From contig DOIV01000242.1 of assembly GCA_003511845.1 (NCBI GenBank), positions 1,400 through 10,601 on the forward strand: a stretch of DNA of 9,202 nt, in the 5' to 3' direction. The position numbers and the translations under genes are program-made. Within the stretch, counting starts at the first letter, position 1; each line of letters opens with the position of its first letter. This document shows positions 5,130 through 9,202 of the stretch, piece by piece. The notes under the pieces were generated by a model. That model worked only from the letters and a program-made list of their open reading frames with translations. It did not search any database and was not told the DNA's origin. This DNA is from Flavobacteriaceae bacterium. Lineage in GTDB: Bacteria > Bacteroidota > Bacteroidia > Flavobacteriales > Flavobacteriaceae.

Positions 5130-6337
5130 GTCATTTTTCCAATCCAAGGTTCTGGATTTTGGAATTTATTATTTTTATTTAAGATAAAAATTAAAATGGT
5201 TTTACCAGTAGTTGCATCTGTGTGAATTGTACCAATTTCTTGCTTTGTAGTAATTTTATCTCCTATTTTAACAGATACATGATCTAAATTTTGATAACCA
5301 GAAATGTAATTACCATGTTGAATTAAAACCATTTTTTTTCCACCAGGAAGTAAAATAATAGACATAACCTTACCATTAAATATTGCTCTAGCTTTGGCAC
5401 TTTTTTCAGTTGCGATACGTATTCCGCTACTTTGAATAGTAATACCCGCAAGTGTCGGGTGTGGTTGAGTGCCAAACCTTCTTACTACGATTCCTCTTTT
5501 AGTTGGCCATGGTAAAATGCCTTTATTAGCAACAAAATTTGATTCTAATTTTTTTGCTTCTGGTGTTAAATGAAAACCCGAAGAAGATTTTTTACCCGTC
5601 CCTTTTTTTGATTTTTTAATAGCTTCGGCAATTAATCGTTCTATTTTTTTATCTATTTTACGCTCTTGGGTTTGTTTATTTTTTATTTGAGAAACATACT
5701 TTTTCTCTTTTGCTTTTACTTTACCAACTAGTTTTACCTGAGAATTTTTTTCACGACCAACACTATCTTTTTGTTTTAAATAGATGCCTAACAGCATTCT
5801 TTTTTCGTATTCTTTAGCACGTAAAGAATCTGTCATTATAATCAATTCATTAGTAGAAAGCTTTATTTTTTCTCCTTGTTGTTTTCTATAGTTTGTATAT
5901 TGTTTTAGGTATTGCATTCTTTTGTATGCTTGTGTAAAATTTTCTGAAGAAAGTAAAAACATCAACCTACTTTGTTTGTTTTTACTTTTATATGATTTAA
6001 CAATCATATCAGCATAATCCGTTTTTAAAACCCCTAAATTTTTTTCTAATTGATTTATCTCTTTTTCATTTGAAGTGATTTCATCTGAAAGTTTTTCAGC
6101 TTCTGCATTAATGGTTCTAATAAGTCGTGAACGTACACTAATTATTTTATTTAAATCGTCAAGTTCAGAGAGTAGGGCTTTAGCTTCTTTTTTAGATTTA
6201 AAAAGAAGACTTTGTGTTTCTCTAATTTCTTTTTGTAATTGTTTTCTTTTTTTCTCTAATTGATTTTTTGTTTGACCGATAGAAGACCAAGAAAAGAAAA
6301 TTGAAAATAGGATAAAAAAGGCTACTCTTAAATTCAT
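5126..6337 (-). CDS. envC: EnvC-like murein hydrolase activator (coiled coil + degenerate LytM/M23)
   Basis: EnvC-type proteins act in the periplasm at the division site, where their LytM domain activates N-acetylmuramoyl-L-alanine amidases that split septal peptidoglycan. The 403 residues begin with a Sec signal peptide (AFFILFSIFFSW, 6-17; cut near GQ, 21-22). A long charged coiled coil follows (about 23-245, broken by a less charged stretch near 125-170). After a basic, serine-rich linker (KKGTGKKSSSG, 244-254) comes the LytM domain (about 270-401): LPWPTKRGIVVRRFG (275-289), then QHGNYISGYQNLDHVSVKIGD (340-360 overall) and PEPWIGK (395-401). The zinc-binding residues of active M23 peptidases are missing: the first His/Asp pair is not in place around AGITIQSSGI, and the H-x-H position reads LIFIL. 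That is as expected for an activator. It follows the DUF4292 gene after 71 bases. Confidence 0.92.
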   Translation of the reverse strand: MNLRVAFFILFSIFFSWSSIGQTKNQLEKKRKQLQKEIRETQSLLFKSKKEAKALLSELDDLNKIISVRSRLIRTINAEAEKLSDEITSNEKEINQLEKNLGVLKTDYADMIVKSYKSKNKQSRLMFLLSSENFTQAYKRMQYLKQYTNYRKQQGEKIKLSTNELIIMTDSLRAKEYEKRMLLGIYLKQKDSVGREKNSQVKLVGKVKAKEKKYVSQIKNKQTQERKIDKKIERLIAEAIKKSKKGTGKKSSSGFHLTPEAKKLESNFVANKGILPWPTKRGIVVRRFGTQPHPTLAGITIQSSGIRIATEKSAKARAIFNGKVMSIILLPGGKKMVLIQHGNYISGYQNLDHVSVKIGDKITTKQEIGTIHTDATTGKTILIFILNKNNKFQNPEPWIGKMT

Positions 6338-6341
6338 AGTA

Positions 6342-6349
6342 CAAAACTA
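6342..6349 (-). promoter_or_regulatory. Possible -7 box abutting the envC start codon
   Basis: The minus strand reads TAGTTTTG, a full match to TAnnTTTG, but only four bases separate it from the envC ATG. If used, transcription would begin at or next to the start codon and give a leaderless message. There is no -33 element. envC could instead be read through from the upstream operon. Confidence 0.35.
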
Positions 6350-6408
6350 TATTTTTTTACTTAAACTATATTTTTAATATTGAAAATGTTTCAACAATTT
6401 AATACCGT

Positions 6409-7185
6409 TTATTTTAACTCTATCTTTTCATAGTTCTTAGGGATTGCAAAAGGAAAGCTGACAGGTTTATTAAACTCAACAGATTTATAATTTACAACTA
6501 TGGTAGATGTGTTTTTTTTATCTGATGCTTTTATGTAAATTTCTTTAGGAAAAATCTCATGATCAATTGTAGTGTAATTAGGATAATTGATAATTAAGGT
6601 GTTATTTTCATCTAATTGTTTAATTTGTTGACTATTAATCTTAAAATTTAGTGGATTGATTAAAAATAAAATATCGTATAAACTATTTGCAACTTTAGGC
6701 TTTAACAGGTAATTATTTTTATTTGAGGTAAGAATAAAAGCTTCTTTTTTTAAATTTAACAGAGCTTGTCCGAATAATAAATTTTGTACTTTTTCAAAAT
6801 CTAATTCCGTACCTAATAAATTACTTATTAATGTAAAATCACCATCAAAATAAGTCCTGTTAATTTTTTCATAAAAACTAACTCTGTTTGGGGTGATTAA
6901 AACTTTGCCTATCGGAAAACCAAGCTTTGTCAAGCTAATCCATATGGTTTCATCTTTTTTTATTCTTAAAGAAGCTGTGATACTTGGCAGACTAGATTTA
7001 CCAGTATATTTTACTTTCAGTTTTGCTTTAACTGTTTCTTTGTCAAAAGTATTGGTATAATGATTTTTAATTACCTTTTTTGAAGACAAACTTGAATTCA
7101 TACTCTCATTTAAAACTTTAGTTGTTTTACATGCTGATATCATTACAAGCAATAAAATTATAATTGTAATTTTTTTAAATCTCAT
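6409..7185 (-). CDS. DUF4292-family envelope lipoprotein
   Basis: The 258-residue product has a lipoprotein signal: MRFKK, a hydrophobic stretch ITIIILLLVM (6-15), and lipobox ISAC with Cys19 as the acylated residue. KTTK follows the cysteine, without the acidic residues that mark surface-exported lipoproteins in this phylum, so it probably faces the periplasm. The mature domain is a series of beta-strands (VKAKLKVKYTGK 52-63, SITASLRIKKDETIWISLTK 68-87, RVSFYEKINRTYFDG 101-115), as in DUF4292 proteins. From memory, these resemble LolA/LolB-type lipid-carrying folds, which would suit a hydrophobic cargo, but no cargo is known. FNKPVSFPFAIPKNYEKIEL (238-257) is the typical family end. The start lies three bases after the TPR gene stop, giving TAA TAA ATG, so it is translated from the same message. 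Confidence 0.85.
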   Translation of the reverse strand: MRFKKITIIILLLVMISACKTTKVLNESMNSSLSSKKVIKNHYTNTFDKETVKAKLKVKYTGKSSLPSITASLRIKKDETIWISLTKLGFPIGKVLITPNRVSFYEKINRTYFDGDFTLISNLLGTELDFEKVQNLLFGQALLNLKKEAFILTSNKNNYLLKPKVANSLYDILFLINPLNFKINSQQIKQLDENNTLIINYPNYTTIDHEIFPKEIYIKASDKKNTSTIVVNYKSVEFNKPVSFPFAIPKNYEKIELK

Positions 7186-7188
7186 TTA

Positions 7189-8184
7189 TTATATTTTTTG
7201 ATTTAAAGCAACCGCTTTTTTATAATAATTTGATGCTTCTACGTTTTTATTAAGACCTTTATAGCTCAAACCCATTTGCTCATAAAAATTAGCTTCAAGT
7301 AAAGTGTCATCAACAATATAATCTAATCCACTTTCTAAAATTATTAAGGCTTTTTGGTATTGTTTGGTGTAATTTAATGCCGTGGCATTCATCAAATATA
7401 CAAAAGGTTGTGCAGGGAACAACTCTAAAGCTTCAGTACTTTTTTTTTCTAAATCTAAATATCTTTTATTAATTTTTAACTTGTTTAGAAGAGGTTTTAG
7501 AATTTTGAAAGATTTTTCAGATTGATATGCAATTTTCAATTCTTCTATCGACTGTTTTTCTAAAGGTTTTTCAGCTGTTTCTTTTTCTGAGGTTGCTGTT
7601 TTACCATCTAATAAAGATTCTTTAAAAGGAATTAAATTGGCTGATAAAGTCCCGTTTTTTTCTAAATCAATTAAAATTTGTTTGGCATTGTTAATTTGGT
7701 TGTTTTTAATATATAGGGTGACCAATTCTAATTCAGAATTTTCATTTTTTTCAGCAATTTGTTTTTGTAAAATTAAAGCATCTTTATAATTATTTTGTTT
7801 GTTATAAATATCTCTAAGTAATAATTGAATGAATAAATTTTCAGTATCTTTATTTAGAGCTTTTTTAGTGTAGGTTTCTGATTCAGGATATTTTTCTAAT
7901 TCAAAATAATTTTTTCCTAATTCAAAAAGAACAGCCTTATCCTCTTTTTTAATATTTTGACAATTTTCTAAAGCGGTTATGGCCTTGTCAAAATTACCAA
8001 TTGCTTTTTGTTGTAAGGCTTCAAAAAAGAAAGCTTCAAAATTGAGGTTTTTTTGCTCTTTTTGAATTTCTTCACTATTTTTTTTAGCAAGTATAACATT
8101 GGCTAAAGAGTCTTGTTGAGCGAATCCTATAAAAGAAACGCCTATAAAATATAATGTAATAATATACTTGGCTCGTTTTATCAT
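7189..8184 (-). CDS. Secreted tetratricopeptide-repeat protein
   Basis: The 331-residue product starts with a Sec signal peptide (MIKRAKY, hydrophobic IITLYFIGVSFIGF 8-21, cut after FAQ near 23), so it should work in the periplasm, where TPR solenoids serve as protein-binding scaffolds. Repeats can be seen at about 50-82 (EALQQKAIGNFDKAITALE), 84-116 (LFELGKNYFELEKYPESETY), 118-148, 262-290 (LNYTKQYQKALIILESGL) and 298-331 (YEQMGLSYKGLNKNVEASNY). A low-complexity Glu/Lys/Thr linker (193-213) splits the repeats into two groups. It lies between the nucleotidyltransferase (7-base gap) and DUF4292 (3-base gap), so it is co-transcribed with both. Its binding partner is unknown. Neighbouring envelope proteins, the DUF4292 lipoprotein or EnvC, are natural candidates, but this is inference from gene order. 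Confidence 0.88.
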   Translation of the reverse strand: MIKRAKYIITLYFIGVSFIGFAQQDSLANVILAKKNSEEIQKEQKNLNFEAFFFEALQQKAIGNFDKAITALENCQNIKKEDKAVLFELGKNYFELEKYPESETYTKKALNKDTENLFIQLLLRDIYNKQNNYKDALILQKQIAEKNENSELELVTLYIKNNQINNAKQILIDLEKNGTLSANLIPFKESLLDGKTATSEKETAEKPLEKQSIEELKIAYQSEKSFKILKPLLNKLKINKRYLDLEKKSTEALELFPAQPFVYLMNATALNYTKQYQKALIILESGLDYIVDDTLLEANFYEQMGLSYKGLNKNVEASNYYKKAVALNQKI

Positions 8185-8191
8185 TTAAATT

Positions 8192-9199
8192 TTAAACCAT
8201 TTTGGAATAATCTCCGATACTAACAGAGGTGAAATCTCCATTATATTCAGCATGATTCCCGATCATAGCATGTTTTAATGTTGCATTTTTAATTTTGGTG
8301 TTGGTTTGAATTAATGAATCACTAATGTTAGAGTTTTCTACAACACAATTTGTGCCAAGTGATACATTCGGGCCAATTTTAGTATTAATTAACTTTACGT
8401 TTTCACCAATATAACAAGGTTGAATAATTTCAGAGTTTTCTAAAACAACCGAATCAGCGACTAAATTTTGCCCGTCTTGATGAGCAAATTGTAATACACG
8501 TCCGTTAGTTTCAACAGTAATTTCTTTATTACCACAATCCATCCATTGATCTACTTGACCTGGGACAAATTTCATACCTTTTTGCTTCATATTTTCAAGA
8601 GCTTTGGTCAGTTGGTACTCGCCTTTTTCTTTGATGTCATTATCTAATAAATATTGAATTTCATCACGTAAAATCTCACCTTTTTTAAAGTAATAGATGC
8701 CAATAATAGCCAAATCAGACACAAATTCAGTAGGTTTTTCAACAAAATCAGTAATAATTCCATCTTTTATTTTAATAACGCCATAAGCATTTGGGTTATC
8801 AACTTGTTTTACCCAAATAGCACCATCAGCATCAGCATTTAGTGTAAAATCTGCTTTAAATAATGTATCTGCAAAAGCAACTACACAAGGACCATTTAAT
8901 GATTTTTTTGCACATTGAATTGCATGTGCAGTACCTAAAGCTTCACTTTGTGTTGTTACTACACAAGTAGTGTTTAAATCTTTAGCAATGGCTTGTAATT
9001 TTTTTTCTGTATCAGCAGGAAATGTAGGGCCGATAATAAAGGCTATTTCTTCAATTTCTTGGTTGAGTACTTTGGCAATATCTTCAACAAGACGTTGAAC
9101 AATTGGTTTTCCAGCTATTAAAGTTAAAGGTTTTGGTATGGTTAAGGTATGTGGTCTAAGTCTAGAACCTATACCTGCCATTGGAACAATAATTTTCAT
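8192..9199 (-). CDS. Sugar-phosphate nucleotidyltransferase with beta-helix tail
   Basis: This is an enzyme of the nucleotidyltransferase family that joins a sugar-1-phosphate to a nucleoside triphosphate, making NDP-sugar for surface polysaccharide or LPS. The N-terminal Rossmann-like domain carries the signature MAGIGSRLRPHTLTIPKP (7-24), including the G-x-G-x-R-L-x-P loop and catalytic-region Lys23, then QSEALGTAHA (84-93), the metal-binding type Asp111 in FADTLF, FVEKP (152-156), EKGEYQLT (191-198) and WMDCGN (219-224). From about 245 onward, hexad-like repeats (IIQPCYIGENVKLINTKIG, 258-276) form a left-handed beta-helix as in GlmU- or RmlA-like enzymes. The sugar and nucleotide cannot be fixed from sequence; glucose-1-phosphate thymidylyl- or uridylyltransferase are both possible. 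At 335 residues it is complete, with the ATG three bases from the right edge, so its promoter lies outside. Confidence 0.9.
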   Translation of the reverse strand: MKIIVPMAGIGSRLRPHTLTIPKPLTLIAGKPIVQRLVEDIAKVLNQEIEEIAFIIGPTFPADTEKKLQAIAKDLNTTCVVTTQSEALGTAHAIQCAKKSLNGPCVVAFADTLFKADFTLNADADGAIWVKQVDNPNAYGVIKIKDGIITDFVEKPTEFVSDLAIIGIYYFKKGEILRDEIQYLLDNDIKEKGEYQLTKALENMKQKGMKFVPGQVDQWMDCGNKEITVETNGRVLQFAHQDGQNLVADSVVLENSEIIQPCYIGENVKLINTKIGPNVSLGTNCVVENSNISDSLIQTNTKIKNATLKHAMIGNHAEYNGDFTSVSIGDYSKMV

Positions 9200-9202
9200 G
9201 TG

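Noticed and set aside
6075..6263. Plus-strand open frame of 62 codons inside envC
   Set aside because: It is antisense to the coiled-coil part of envC and rich in Ser and Leu from Lys/Glu codons read backwards.
6380..6394. TTGAAA/TTTCAA hairpin between DUF4292 and envC
   Set aside because: It has six mostly A-T pairs with a three-base loop and no T tract; too weak to call a terminator.

Overview
The window is AT-rich chromosomal DNA from a member of the Bacteroidota, most likely a marine or free-living Flavobacteriaceae. Three things point there. The protein families are typical of the group: HU-CCDC81/SPOR fusion, DUF4292 lipoprotein, degenerate LytM protein of EnvC type. Several genes are preceded by the Bacteroidota -7 box TAnnTTTG. 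Shine-Dalgarno sites are largely absent. I see ten complete protein genes and no RNA gene, insertion sequence, phage gene, CRISPR array or tRNA. It reads as core genome, and there is no intergenic gap above about 125 bases.

Left part (1-2380). A cluster of three hairpins (11-109) separates an unseen plus-strand gene to the left from kbl (minus strand; 2-amino-3-ketobutyrate CoA ligase of threonine catabolism). Divergent from kbl is a secreted, probably outer-membrane beta-barrel protein. A 119-residue conserved protein of unknown function follows, with its own promoter.

Middle (2381-5129). dprA (minus strand; ssDNA/RecA loader for incoming DNA) appears to start with TTG. It diverges from a gene for a protein with cytoplasmic HU-like domains, one membrane helix and a periplasmic SPOR domain. 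By family alignment that gene starts at a CTG codon, and the first conventional start lies 53 codons further in, inside the conserved domain. An acyl-CoA thioesterase gene with a good promoter comes next. It converges on envC so tightly that the two stop codons overlap in the tetranucleotide TTAA, with a two-way hairpin terminator inside the thioesterase coding end.

Right part (5126-9199, all minus strand). Read in transcription order: a sugar-phosphate nucleotidyltransferase with a left-handed beta-helix tail, a secreted TPR protein (7 bases on), a DUF4292 lipoprotein (3 bases on), and after 71 bases an EnvC-like murein hydrolase activator. The first three are almost certainly one operon. 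envC may be read through from it, fired from its own close promoter, or both.

Functional theme: much of the right two thirds concerns the cell envelope and division. EnvC-type proteins switch on amidases that strip stem peptides from septal peptidoglycan, and SPOR domains bind the resulting denuded glycan. Both partners are encoded here, two genes apart. I found no clearly new defence or mobile system. The most unusual points are the non-ATG starts of the divergent dprA/HU-SPOR pair, the HU-membrane-SPOR architecture, and the overlapping stops with an embedded terminator.
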